Made by a program: the position numbers and the translations under genes. A stretch of 64,000 bases of DNA from Candidatus Methylophosphatis roskildensis (GTDB lineage Bacteria; Pseudomonadota; Gammaproteobacteria; Burkholderiales; Rhodocyclaceae): assembly GCA_016708905.1 (NCBI GenBank), contig JADJEV010000002.1, positions 186,001 to 250,000 on the forward strand, read 5' to 3'. Below the pieces are notes generated by a model. That model did no database searches, was not told where the DNA came from, and saw only the letters and a program-made list of their open reading frames with translations. Each line of letters starts with the position of its first letter. The first letter of the stretch is position 1. Of this stretch, positions 34,750-43,831 are shown piece by piece.

Positions 34750-36785
34750 CTAGCCCAACTTCCACAGTAGTCGTCCCGGAGGAAGAAAACGCCTTCGTTG
34801 TGGCGCGGGAACCACACTCGGTTTTCACTCTGAAACGTCGGCATTGTCGTGCGCGGTTGGTCGTCGGTACGGACGTTTTTGGCGAGAAAGCGCATGTAGT
34901 GCCGACCTACTGGGTTGCCGGGCTGGCGGACGATGTCGAAAATGCAGGGCATGTACCTGCGCTATACGACGCGACACAAGGACGGCAAGACGCACGTCCC
35001 TGGCGCCTGGTGCGTTCGGTGCGGCGCGGACGCAAGGTGATTCAGGAGACGGTGGCGCAGCTCGGAGAACTCGATGCCGAGGGGCGAGCGCGCGCGACGT
35101 CGCTTGCACGAGAGATTTGCGGGCGAGCAGCGGAGCGCTCACAAGGCGCGCTGTTCGATGACGGGAGCACGGCCGAAGCGATCAAGGTCAGACTCGACGC
35201 AGTGCGGCTGGAGCGCTCGAGAAGCTTCGGCTCGGTGTGGTTGGGACGGCAGCTGTGGCAGGCGCTCAGACTCGACGAACTGTTCGAGGCCCTGCTGCCC
35301 CGAGGTCGGGAGTCGGTCGCTTGGGCCGATGTGATATCGATACTGGTGATTGGCCGGCTGTGCGAGCCCAGCAGCGAACTGCATGTGGCCGAGCAGTGGT
35401 ACCGCACGAGCGCCCTGGAGGACTTGCTCGGTGTGGCCCCGCAGCAGTTGTACGAGGAGCGGCTGTACCGGGCGCTGGACCGATTGCTGCCGCACAAGGA
35501 GGCGATCGAGGCGCATCTGGTCAAGCGCTTCGGAGAGTTGTTCGATCTGGACTACGACCTGCTGCTCTACGACGTGACGAGCACGTACTTCGAGGGCGTG
35601 GCCGATCCGGCGATTGCCAAGCGCGGCTACAGCCGGGATCACCGGCCGGACTGCGTGCAGGTGAACATTGCACTGGTGGTGACCCGGGATGGAATGCCGC
35701 TGGGCTACGAGATATTCCCGGGCAACACCACCGACGTCACCACGGTCGAGCAGATCGTCTCGGGGATGGAGGCCCGCTTTGGCAAAGCCAACCGGGTGTG
35801 GGTGATGGACCGGGGGATGGTGAGCCGGGAGAACGTGGCGTGGCTCAAGGAGACGGGACGCCGCTACGTGATCGGCACCCCGAAGGCAGAGCTCAAGCGC
35901 TGGGCCAAACAGATCGAAGAGCGCACCGACTGGCGCCACATCCGCGATGACGTTGAAGTGAAGTTGTGCCGCAGCCCCGACGGGGACGAGACGTTTGTGC
36001 TCTGTCGCTCGGCCAGTCGGGTCGAGAAAGAGCGGGCGATGCACGATCGGTTCAAGGCGCGCATCGATACGGCGCTCGCGAGCCTGGAGCGGCGCATCGA
36101 GAAGAGCAAGAAGCCGCTCGATCGGGGCCTCATCGAACGCCAGATCGGACGCTTGCTCGAACGCAACAGCCGGGCTGCCGGCGGATTCACGATCTCGATT
36201 ACCGACGACGCGGCGCATGCCTCGGGAATCCGCATGAGCCGAGCGTACCGCGCCGATTGGACCGACTGGGCGCGGCTGAGCGAAGGCCTCTACATCCTGC
36301 GCACCAACGTCACCCAGTGGAGCGACGAGGAACTGTGGACGACCTACATCCAGCTGACCGAGGCCGAAGCGGCGTTCCGCGTGCAAAAGTCCGACCTGGC
36401 GATCCGCCCGATCTGGCACCACAAGGAAGGCCGCATCAAAGCGCACATCCTCGTGTGCTTCCTCGCCTACGCGTTATGGAAGACCTTGCAGCAGTGGCAA
36501 TCGCGCGCAGGGCTCGGCCACTGCCCGCGAACCATCCTCACGGAGTTCGCGCGCATTCACGCCGCCGACATCGTGTTGCCGCTGGCGCATTCGAGCAAGC
36601 GCGAACTGCGCATACGTTGCGTCGTACGTCCGGAGCGCGCGCAGACCATCCTGCTCGAACGCCTTGGCCTGAGCCTGCCGCAACGCTTGAAGGCGCCACC
36701 AACGACTCAAATGTAGTGCCGACCTTGAACATTAACCCATTGATAATCCGCAAAACCGCCCCGCCAACTGTGGAAGTTGGGCTAG
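34750..36785 (+). mobile_element. IS1634-like insertion sequence, copy 2 (different subtype)
   Basis: The element is 2.04 kb with perfect 19-bp inverted ends, CTAGCCCAACTTCCACAGT at 34750-34768 and its complement at 36767-36785. CTAG stands at both edges, as in copy 1; no longer target duplication is visible. The transposase is clearly related to copy 1 but diverged. The word ATGTAGTGCC occurs at 34894-34903 and 36711-36720, again in the same orientation. The right edge provides the TAG stop of the neighbouring PEP-CTERM gene. Confidence 0.9.
34951..36716 (+). pseudogene. IS1634-family transposase, frameshifted near the N terminus
   Basis: The expected N terminus, MYLRYTTRHKDGKTH, is read from ATG 34951 (an ATG at 34933 is three codon pairs earlier). 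After about 34997 the frame changes: PWRLVRSVRRGRKVIQETVAQ and the rest of the transposase are in another frame, open to the stop at 36716. One missing base after CAC explains it. The catalytic core is intact (YDVTSTYFEG, WVMDRGMVS, TEAEAAFRVQKSDLAIRPIWH). A GTG start near 34900 in the second frame could still give a nearly complete protein. Confidence 0.8.
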
Positions 36786-37423
36786 GCAGACCTTGCAGTC
36801 GACCCGCGGCGAAGCCGGTAGGCAATAGCCAAGCCTGCCAGACCGGCACTGAGCAGAATCCAGGAATCCGGTTCCGGCACCGCGGAAACGCGAATGTCAT
36901 CGAGGACGAACTCGAAGTTGTTGCCGGGGTTGCTGCCAAGTTTCATCGGACGAAACAGCACTGACTGGACACCGGTGAAATCCGAGAAACTCGCGTAACT
37001 CGGTTCCGGCCGAAGCCCCGCAAGACCGACCTGGCTACGGGAAACCACCCTGCCGCTCACCGAGCGACCCAGGATCTCGATCGAGTCGGCCCAGCGGAAT
37101 TGCTGGTCGACAAACGATCCGCCGTAGGCCAGGCCAAGAAGGTCGAACGTCCCGCCGTCGGCTTTGGTCATCACGATCTCGGTGTTGTTACCGGACAGAA
37201 GACGCCGTGACCCGTTGCCGACGATGTCGGGCTGCGCATCGACCGAGATGAACCCGAGCGTACCGACTTCCAGCGCGAGAAAGCTGAAGCCGCCTGACTC
37301 GATGCTCTGACCCGACCAGGCAAAAGCGTCGTGGTCGTTGAAATCGATATGCTCGGCCGAGGCCGCTGCGCTGGCGCACGCGCAGAGGACGAGAACCGAC
37401 AATTGCCTTGCAAGTCGCAACAT
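36782..37423 (-). CDS. PEP-CTERM sorting-signal protein
   Basis: The 213-residue exported protein has a signal peptide (about 1-22, ending ASAAASA). A beta-rich domain of unknown function follows, and then a C-terminal PEP-CTERM signal: VPEPDSWILLSAGLAGLAIA and a basic end, RLRRG. PEP-CTERM proteins are sorted by an exosortase (EpsH/XrtA type) and often tied to exopolysaccharide and floc formation. The exosortase is not in the window. The stop codon lies in the CTAG edge of IS copy 2, so the gene survived the insertion. Confidence 0.85.
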   Translation of the reverse strand: MLRLARQLSVLVLCACASAAASAEHIDFNDHDAFAWSGQSIESGGFSFLALEVGTLGFISVDAQPDIVGNGSRRLLSGNNTEIVMTKADGGTFDLLGLAYGGSFVDQQFRWADSIEILGRSVSGRVVSRSQVGLAGLRPEPSYASFSDFTGVQSVLFRPMKLGSNPGNNFEFVLDDIRVSAVPEPDSWILLSAGLAGLAIAYRLRRGSTARSA

Positions 37424-37549
37424 GAACTGACCTCTTACCTGTTATGTGTATTGTAGCGGGCGATTCTGGCACATCTTGCCCCTTCCGACCATATCACCAC
37501 CTGCATGCACCAGTGTCGGAGCGCCGACAATCTGCGCTAATGTGCGCCC

Positions 37550-39712
37550 ATGCGATCCCGAGCCGAACCTCCGAATCCCGCGCATGCTAGGGAAATCCAC
37601 GCCGACGGCCCTGCAGAACTGACTGTTCGCGCGGTCTTGCTCGGCACCCTGTTGGGCGTGCTGTTCGGCGCCTCGTCGCTCTATCTGGTGCTCAAGGTCG
37701 GGCTGACGGTCAGCGCCTCGATCCCGGTCGCCGTGATATCGATCGCGCTGTTTCGCCTCGCAGCCCGCGCCGGAGTTCGCGATGCGAGCATGTTTGAACA
37801 TGTTGCGGTACAGACCACCGGATCGGCCGGCGAGTCGATCGCCTTCGGCCTGGGTGTGACGATGCCGGCGATCCTGATCCTCGGATTCGATCTCGAGATC
37901 TGGCGCGTCATGCTGGTCGCCACGCTGGGCGGGCTGCTCGGCATCCTGATGATGCTTCCGCTGCGTCGCACCCTGATCGTTGCGCAACATCGTGAACTTT
38001 CGTTTCCCGAAGGCACGGCCTGCGCCCAGGTGCTGCTGGCGGCCGACGCGGCCAAGCCGGGCGGCTCGCCCGGTCCGGCGGTCAGCGGCGCCCGCACCGT
38101 GTTCATAGGCTTCGCCATCGGCCTCGTCACAAGATCGCCAATATCGCGCTGAAGGGCTGGAAGGATGTCGCGTCGTGGAGCTTCGGCGCGCCATACAAGG
38201 GCGCATCGATCGGCATCGAAGTGTCGCCGGAATTGCTCGGCGTCGGCTACATCATCGGCCCGCGCATCGCGGCGACCATGTGCGCTGGCGGCGTGCTGGC
38301 CTATCTGGTGCTGATGCCGTTGATCCATTACTTCGGCAGCGGCCTCGAACACGCGCTCGCACCTGCCGGCAAGCCAATCCGCGAAATGGGCGCCGGTGAC
38401 TTGCGCGGTGCCTACATCCTTTACATCGGCGCCGGCGCGGTGGCCATGGGCGGGCTGGTCAGCCTGATCCGTGCCCTGCCGCTGATCGCGCGCAGCCTGC
38501 GCGAGGCGCTCGGGCGCTTCGAAGGCGCGTTGCCGGCGAGTCCGCTGCGCACCGAGCGGGAAATCGGACTCAAATGGGTGTTCGCCGGCTGGGCGGCGCT
38601 GCTCGCCGCCATCACGCTCGCTCCGCCGCTGCAGATGAATCTGCTCGGCGCGCTGCTGATCGCAGGTTTCGGCTTTCTGTTCTGCACGGTATCGGCGCGG
38701 CTCACCGGCGAAATCGGCTCCTCGTCCAACCCGATCAGCGGCATGACGATCGCGACCCTGCTGGTGACCTGCCTGATCTTCCGCCTGCTCGGCTGGACCG
38801 CGGCGCCCTACTTCGTCACCGCGCTGTCGATCGGCGCGATCGTCTGCATCGCCTCGGCCAACGCGGGCACGACGGCGCAGGATCTGAAGACCGGCTACCT
38901 GGTCGGGGCCACGCCGCGCGCACAGCAGATTGCGATCCTGCTCGGCAGCCTCGCCTCGGCGCTGGCACTCGGCCCGGTCCTGCTGACCCTCAACGATGCA
39001 GCGACAGTCCGTGCCGGCCGCCAAAGTGGCGCCGGCGCTGGTCACCGATGCAGCCAGCGACACCCGCGAAACGCTGCAGGGTCCGCAGGCCTCGGACGAT
39101 GCGGCGAGCTATCGCGTCTGGCACAAGACGGACAACGCCGGCGGGCCGGTGGGCAAGTATCTGGTCGACGAGCAAGGCCGCGCCGTGTGGCTGGTCGATC
39201 CGGGCATCAACGGCATCCACACGCAGCGGCCCGACGGCAGCCACGTGCGCAAGTACGATGCGCCCAAGGCGGTGCTGGTGTCATACCTGATCAAAGGCAT
39301 CTTGCAGGGCGAACTGCCGTGGGCGCTGGTGATTGCCGGTGCGATGATCGCACTGGTGCTCGAGATGGCAGGTATCGCCTCGCTGGCATTCGCGGTGGGC
39401 CTCTACCTGCCGCTGTCGACGTCAGCGCCGATACTGTTCGGCGGCCTGGTGCGGGCATGGTCGGATCGCCGCAATCAACCAGCTGACCATGGCCATGGCG
39501 TGCTGCTGGCCTCGGGCTACATTGCCGGCGGGGCGCTGGCGGGCATCGTCATAGCGATCGCTGCCGGCGTCATGGCGCCGCTCGACGCAGCGCTGGGCGC
39601 CTGGGCCGGCAGCCACAACCCGCTGTTCGACGGCCCGGCATCGGATGCATTGTCAGTCCTGCCATTCGCCGCGATCGCGCTGGTGTTGATGGTCGAGTCG
39701 CGCAGGGAGTAG
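37550..39712 (+). pseudogene. OPT-family oligopeptide transporter, at least two frameshifts
   Basis: Three consecutive frames together make one OPT transporter. The first (from ATG 37550) has LLGTLLGVLFGASSLYLVLKVGLT and FPEGTACAQVLLA. Near 38125 the frame changes and continues KIANIALKGWKDVASWSFG and SSNPISGMTIATLLVTCLIF. Near 39012 it changes again to reach VLVSYLIKGILQGELPWALV and LEMAGIASLAFAVGLYLPLS. Indels of one and two bases explain both shifts. Intact members are proton-coupled peptide or metal-chelate importers with 12-16 membrane helices. This copy should be non-functional. Confidence 0.85.
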
Positions 39713-40149
39713 ATGACGCACCGGCAATCCGACGCCGGAAAGAAGGGAGCGAGGCGCGTTTGGCTGCACTGCAGCACAAAAAACTACGCCCGCACGGGGG
39801 CGGGCGCACGAGGCATACTACTGCGGCATGGCCGCTTCTTAGTGCTTATTGACTGATTGCGAGAACTTTCCCCGACAGTCGCTTCGTGAGGCTCTGGACC
39901 AAAATCCGAATCCAGCCTTCTCTCTGTGGGGTTTTCCTTGCAATTGAGATATTTAGTTGTCGTCTCAATTTGCAGGCCTCACGTTCTGACCTCCTGCACT
40001 TGCGAGCACTGGACGTATTGTCGCGTCGTAGCGACGGAGGCAGTGTGACAAAAGTCACGCCACAGTCCCAACCCGGATACGTGCTTTCTCCCTCGCGTGC
40101 CGTACGTCACCATCCGGCGGGGCGCGGAATCGGCAATTGCCAACCCGCC
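39713..40149. other. Intergenic region without a supported gene
   Basis: This 437-base stretch between the OPT pseudogene and the convergent spermidine-synthase-like gene holds a terminator (39778-39806) for the leftward transcript. A 70-codon minus-strand frame at 39846-40058 starts with GTG, lacks a good ribosome site and has no recognisable motif, so I do not call it a gene. Confidence 0.5.
39778..39806 (-). terminator. Rho-independent terminator for the leftward transcript
   Basis: On the minus strand the stem CGCCCGC / GCGGGCG (loop CCCCGT) is followed by GTAG and six T. It lies 340 bases beyond the stop of the leftward spermidine-synthase-like gene. Confidence 0.7.
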
Positions 40150-40920
40150 TCAAAGCGCGATGCCCGGCCCCTCGAAGGCGCCCGCATGCTGCAATCGCAC
40201 AATGGTTGGCTGCAGGCGCAGCCCGGTCGCCCGGTGCAGGGCATTGGCCTCGCCGCGCAGGCTGCTCCAGTCGGCCGAAATCGGCTCGCCGGCCGCCGCC
40301 AAACCGATCACGTTGCCATGGTCGCCCGACGGAAAGGCGATCGCCCGGCCGGCGAAGGCGGTGGCAAGCCGGGCAAACTGCGCATCGTATTTGCGGCTGC
40401 GCCCGAACAGGTTGGCGACCAGCAGCCCGCGCCGGCTCAGGCGCTTGCGGCAGTCGCAGTAGAACGCCTCGGTTGCCAGTGCACCGGCGCGCGCACGATG
40501 GTCGAATCCATCGACCAGGATGCAGTCATAGCGCGTGCGCCCGGTCTTGACGAAGGCCGCGCCGTCTGCCCGATGCACGCACAGCCGCCCGTCGTCCTCG
40601 GGCAGGCGGAAGGCGTGGCGCGCCAGCGCCACCACCTCGGGGTTGATCTCGACCACGTCGAGCCGCGCAGCCGGTCGGTGGCGATAGAGGAACTTGGCGA
40701 TCGATCCGGCGCCCAGCCCGATGATCAGCGCCCGCGCCGGCCAGTCGTCACCCGGACGCAACAGCAGGGCGGCCATCATTTCGCGCGTGTAGTCGAGCTC
40801 GAGCGACCAGGGTCGGGCGACCCGCATGGCGCCCTGGATCCACTCGGTACCGAAATGCAGGTAGCGAACGCCAGCTTGTTCGGAAACTTCGATCGAGTGT
40901 CTGGGTGGTGGCGAATTCAT
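40150..40920 (-). CDS. Spermidine synthase-like protein
   Basis: The 256-residue protein has the aminopropyltransferase/methyltransferase fold: YTREMMAALLL, the nucleotide site LIIGLGAGSIAKFLYRHRP, LDVVEINPEVVALAR and YDCILVDGFDH, where the aspartates match the active-site region. Stand-alone proteins of this type often lack proven spermidine synthase activity. The decarboxylase at 32.5-34.7 kb could supply a diamine, but no SAM decarboxylase gene is in the window, so polyamine synthesis is only a guess. Confidence 0.82.
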   Translation of the reverse strand: MNSPPPRHSIEVSEQAGVRYLHFGTEWIQGAMRVARPWSLELDYTREMMAALLLRPGDDWPARALIIGLGAGSIAKFLYRHRPAARLDVVEINPEVVALARHAFRLPEDDGRLCVHRADGAAFVKTGRTRYDCILVDGFDHRARAGALATEAFYCDCRKRLSRRGLLVANLFGRSRKYDAQFARLATAFAGRAIAFPSGDHGNVIGLAAAGEPISADWSSLRGEANALHRATGLRLQPTIVRLQHAGAFEGPGIAL

Positions 40921-41107
40921 GCTCGGCGGATCATGCCACAGCGCTGCAGGCTCGCTGAAACGCGCAGCGACACCGGCCTGCAGCCCGCGCCGGATGGCGA
41001 TCTACGGCGTGGCACGGCCAGCAGCCGCACGGGGCCGCCCTCTGCGGCATGCCTGTCATGAAATAGCCGTGTTTACTGGCTTGCAGGCCGGCAAGTTGCT
41101 GACAGAT

Positions 41108-41686
41108 TCAGCCGAACGGCGCCACGCCGATCAGCCAGAGGTGGCCCCAGAAGGCGAACGCGACCCAGGCGAGCACGCCGACCGATACGGCCAGCGCGTC
41201 GCGCGCACCTCCGGCTGCCGGATAGCGGGTACCGGCGAAACGGTCGCGCCGACGCGCGGCGATGAAACCGGCGATCGACCAGACGAGAAAGGCGCCGAAC
41301 AGCAGCAGGTCGGCCAGCCGGCCGTTGGCGATCAGGTGCGCGAACGCCCACACCTTGGTGCCCGCCAGCATCGGATGGCCGAGCGCGGCCTTGATGCGGT
41401 TGCCCGGCACATAGGCGGCAGCCAGCAGCACGAAGGAGATCAACGTCAGCAGCGCGGCCAGATGGCGCGTCCACAACGGCGGCTGCCACAGCTCGATCGG
41501 TGCGACACGCGTCTGCCCGTAGCCCCACACCAGCAGCACGAATCCGATCAGCGAGACGACCGAAAACAGGCCCTTCCAGCCCTGCTCGCCGACGCGCGCC
41601 AGTTGCCGCGTGCGCCAGCCATCGGCGACGATGCGGATCGAGTGGGCACCGAGGAAGATCAGCAGTCCGAGTACGAGATACGTCAT
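41108..41686 (-). CDS. NnrU family membrane protein
   Basis: The 192-residue protein has five to six membrane helices and the NnrU pattern LGLLIFLGAHSIRIVADGWR, PLWTRHLAALLTLISFVLLA and LGHPMLAGTKVWAFAHLIANG. The family is linked to NO and nitrite reduction in some bacteria and is related to the isoprenoid-methylating NnrU/MddA-like membrane enzymes. No denitrification gene is adjacent. I chose the ATG at 41686; one at 41701 adds five residues. Confidence 0.88.
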   Translation of the reverse strand: MTYLVLGLLIFLGAHSIRIVADGWRTRQLARVGEQGWKGLFSVVSLIGFVLLVWGYGQTRVAPIELWQPPLWTRHLAALLTLISFVLLAAAYVPGNRIKAALGHPMLAGTKVWAFAHLIANGRLADLLLFGAFLVWSIAGFIAARRRDRFAGTRYPAAGGARDALAVSVGVLAWVAFAFWGHLWLIGVAPFG

Positions 41687-41719
41687 GGCAGGCTCCGGCA
41701 TGGATCGAGGTCGCCAGCC

Positions 41720-42259
41720 TCAGGCGCGCCGCCGCGCCAGCAGGGCCTTGCGCCAGCCCGAACGCGAGCGGCGCAGCAGCGCGATGACAAGGGGATGGGG
41801 CAAGCCACAGCCCGGCGATCCCGGTTTCAGCGCCGGATGCGGATCGGCAACCGCGTTACTCGACAGCTCGACCTCGCAGCCTTCTTCGATGCGCGAGAAT
41901 TGAACGGACGATTCGTCGGCGGCGATGTCTGTACCCAGAACGGGTAGCGGATCGACACCACGCTCGACATAGCGGATCAGCACCACCAGCCGACGCGCAT
42001 CCGGCGGAATCGCCAGCGCGACGCAGGCCGGCAGGTGAATCTCGTTGCCCGCACAGTCGATCGCCGCGCCGGGGCGGACTTCGACCGTATCGCCAGCAAC
42101 GTTCACCCCCAGACCCTGCAGCACGCCCCAGCCATGCGCAAGGCGGTTATGCCTGCGTCCGCGCCCCAGAAAATAGTCCTGCTCGGCGCGCAGGTCGGCG
42201 GCGGTTAGCAACTGGCCGTCGAAGAAATTGACGCGTTTCAATCCGTTGTCCTGGAACAA
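41720..42259 (-). CDS. Hypothetical protein with a KRVNFFDGQLLTAADLRAEQ-type domain
   Basis: The 179-residue product begins with a segment (KRVNFFDGQLLTAADL, then HNRLAHGWGVLQGLGV and PGAAIDCAGNEIHLP) that I recall from hypothetical proteins often found near contractile-injection-system or phage-tail-like loci. None of those genes is present here, so the protein is an orphan. The first ~100 residues look like a compact beta-rich domain, and the C terminus is basic (RSGWRKALLARRRA). No enzyme motif is visible. Confidence 0.7.
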   Translation of the reverse strand: MFQDNGLKRVNFFDGQLLTAADLRAEQDYFLGRGRRHNRLAHGWGVLQGLGVNVAGDTVEVRPGAAIDCAGNEIHLPACVALAIPPDARRLVVLIRYVERGVDPLPVLGTDIAADESSVQFSRIEEGCEVELSSNAVADPHPALKPGSPGCGLPHPLVIALLRRSRSGWRKALLARRRA

Positions 42260-42596
42260 ATGAATTCCTCCGTGGCTTCATAGCAGATCAATGCCCAATC
42301 TTGTACGGTCAGTGCGAAGTGCGATTCGCTGCTCTGGTTCGCACTTCATGCCATTCCAGTCTGGCAGAAGACCCGGCAACTTGCAGACATGATACTGGCA
42401 CGACGCAGAGTCTCCCGGCTGGTGCCGTGGTCTGGGGCCGAGCGGGCATGGACCGCCGGTTTTCATTCCTTGAGCTGCCCGCGAAGCCGCATGAGCTGGC
42501 GCTCTGTGGCATGCATGCTCGCCAGGCCGCATGGATGCTCGCTCGCCGGGCAACCATGTCTGTGAGGTCCATCCCGTCTGGCTTGCAGGCCGGCAT
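42260..42596. repeat. Gap with degenerate GGCATGC / GCCGCATGG repeats
   Basis: The 337-base gap after rtcA has no supported gene. It contains tandem-like short words GGCATGCATGC and GCCGCATGGATGC at 42508-42540 and TGGCTTGCAGGCCGGCA near 42580, the last shared with the gap at 41077-41093. This suggests a decayed interspersed repeat. Confidence 0.35.
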
Positions 42597-43610
42597 TCAT
42601 TCGCGCGCCTCGATCGATACCGACCAGCCATCCGCTACTGCGTCGACGCGCGAACGCACGGGCAGGAAGCGCTCGATCACCGCGAGGTTGGTCGCCAGAT
42701 GACTCGATTGCGTGCAGGTGGTGAAGCGGCCGCTGCCGGCCAGCGCGAGCGGCAGTGCGAGTTGGTCGGCCAGATGCTCGCCGACAGCGGCGCCGCTCGC
42801 GAGATAGCCGCGCATCGACTGCACGACGCGGTTCGCGACGGTCTCGGCCGAGACGCCGCGCGCGCCGAAGCCGGTGAACATTTCGGTCACCTGCTGGTGC
42901 GCGACTTCGATCAGCAGCGCGTTGCCTGGGCCTTCGCGCTGCGGCAGATCGCGGATCTGGGTATCGACACCGCTGAAGGCGCGTGCCACGACCTCCAGTT
43001 CGCGCCGGGCGACATTACTCGGCACGGCGGCGACGATGGCCTCGGCGCGCATCGTGTGGAAATCGCCGCGTGTGTCGAGTTCGAGCGGCGCCAGCTGCGA
43101 AGGCGCGACGCTGGCGCGCACTTCGCCGCCGCCGGCCGGGTAGAAGCCGTGGCGCAGCAGTTCGATCTCGGCCGTCGCGCCCATGCGGCGCATCAGCGGC
43201 AGCCAGGCGCGGATCAGAAAATCCGCCGGCGGCGCGGCCGGGTTCTGCGTGCCGCCGCTAACCGTCAGCGTGCTCGGTGCATCGGCAAACCAGAGAGCCG
43301 GCAGCACCGTCTGCAGCACCAGCGTGCAACTGCCCGCGGTGCCGATCGCGAAGCGATAGTCGCCGCCGCGAATCGTCTGAGGCGCGAAGGTCAGCGTCTG
43401 CGAGCCTGGTGCGGCGCCTTCGACACGCGCATGCGAGATCGCCGCCGCCGCTTCGATGGCGGTCAGGTGCTGGCGCAGCAGACCAGGCTTCTTGCGCCCG
43501 GCGCGGATGCGCTCGATGCGAAACGGCGTGCCGGTGATCATGGCAAGCGTCAGCGCGCTGCGCAGAACCTGCCCGCCGCCTTCGCCTTGGGCGCCGTCGA
43601 GTTCGATCAT
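42597..43610 (-). CDS. rtcA: RNA 3'-terminal phosphate cyclase RtcA
   Basis: RtcA converts RNA 3'-phosphate ends to 2',3'-cyclic phosphates with ATP, and works with the ligase RtcB. The 337-residue protein has the family start IELDGAQGEGGGQVLRSALT, RAGRKKPGLLRQHLT and GRGG-like GGDYRFAIGTAGSCTLVLQT. VGEHLADQLALPLALA carries the histidine that is adenylylated. It lies 221 bases after rtcB on the same strand; a repeat element fills the gap. Confidence 0.95.
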   Translation of the reverse strand: MIELDGAQGEGGGQVLRSALTLAMITGTPFRIERIRAGRKKPGLLRQHLTAIEAAAAISHARVEGAAPGSQTLTFAPQTIRGGDYRFAIGTAGSCTLVLQTVLPALWFADAPSTLTVSGGTQNPAAPPADFLIRAWLPLMRRMGATAEIELLRHGFYPAGGGEVRASVAPSQLAPLELDTRGDFHTMRAEAIVAAVPSNVARRELEVVARAFSGVDTQIRDLPQREGPGNALLIEVAHQQVTEMFTGFGARGVSAETVANRVVQSMRGYLASGAAVGEHLADQLALPLALAGSGRFTTCTQSSHLATNLAVIERFLPVRSRVDAVADGWSVSIEARE

Positions 43611-43675
43611 TTCTCTACTCTTCCCTTCGTGTTTCGTTCAGCTAAAGACCGCAGGTGGGGTCTGGAAACTTTAGC

Positions 43676-43802
43676 TGCCCTTCGACAGGCTCAGGGCGAA
43701 CGGCTCGCCGAGATTCTCACCCATCGGGTGACCCCAAGAAATTTCGTTCGTGCTGAGTCCTTCGACAAGCTCAGGACAGGCTCTGTCGAAGCATGAACGG
43801 AA
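43676..43802. repeat. CTTCGACAGGCTCAG-type interspersed repeat
   Basis: Two nearly identical words, CTTCGACAGGCTCAGG at about 43680 and CTTCGACAAGCTCAGG at about 43762, flank TTCGTGCTGAG. An inverted match, TCTGTCGAAGCATGAACGG, closes the element. This is a well-known type of imperfect palindrome found between genes in many GC-rich bacteria. It separates rtcB from rtcA and may reduce read-through. Confidence 0.75.
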
Positions 43803-43831
43803 TTTCGCCGGCGCAACCGCGGTTTCCCGGT

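Noticed and set aside
34290..34900. Upstream extension of the copy 2 transposase frame into the decarboxylase gene
   Set aside because: The first 150 codons overlap the decarboxylase in another frame and lie partly outside the element's inverted ends, so they are not part of the transposase.
39846..40058. 70-codon minus-strand frame as a small gene
   Set aside because: GTG start without a good ribosome site, Arg/Ser-rich product and no motif.
42531..43796. Plus-strand reading frame (421 codons) opposite rtcA
   Set aside because: Antisense to a well-supported gene, of biased composition, with no ribosome site or family.
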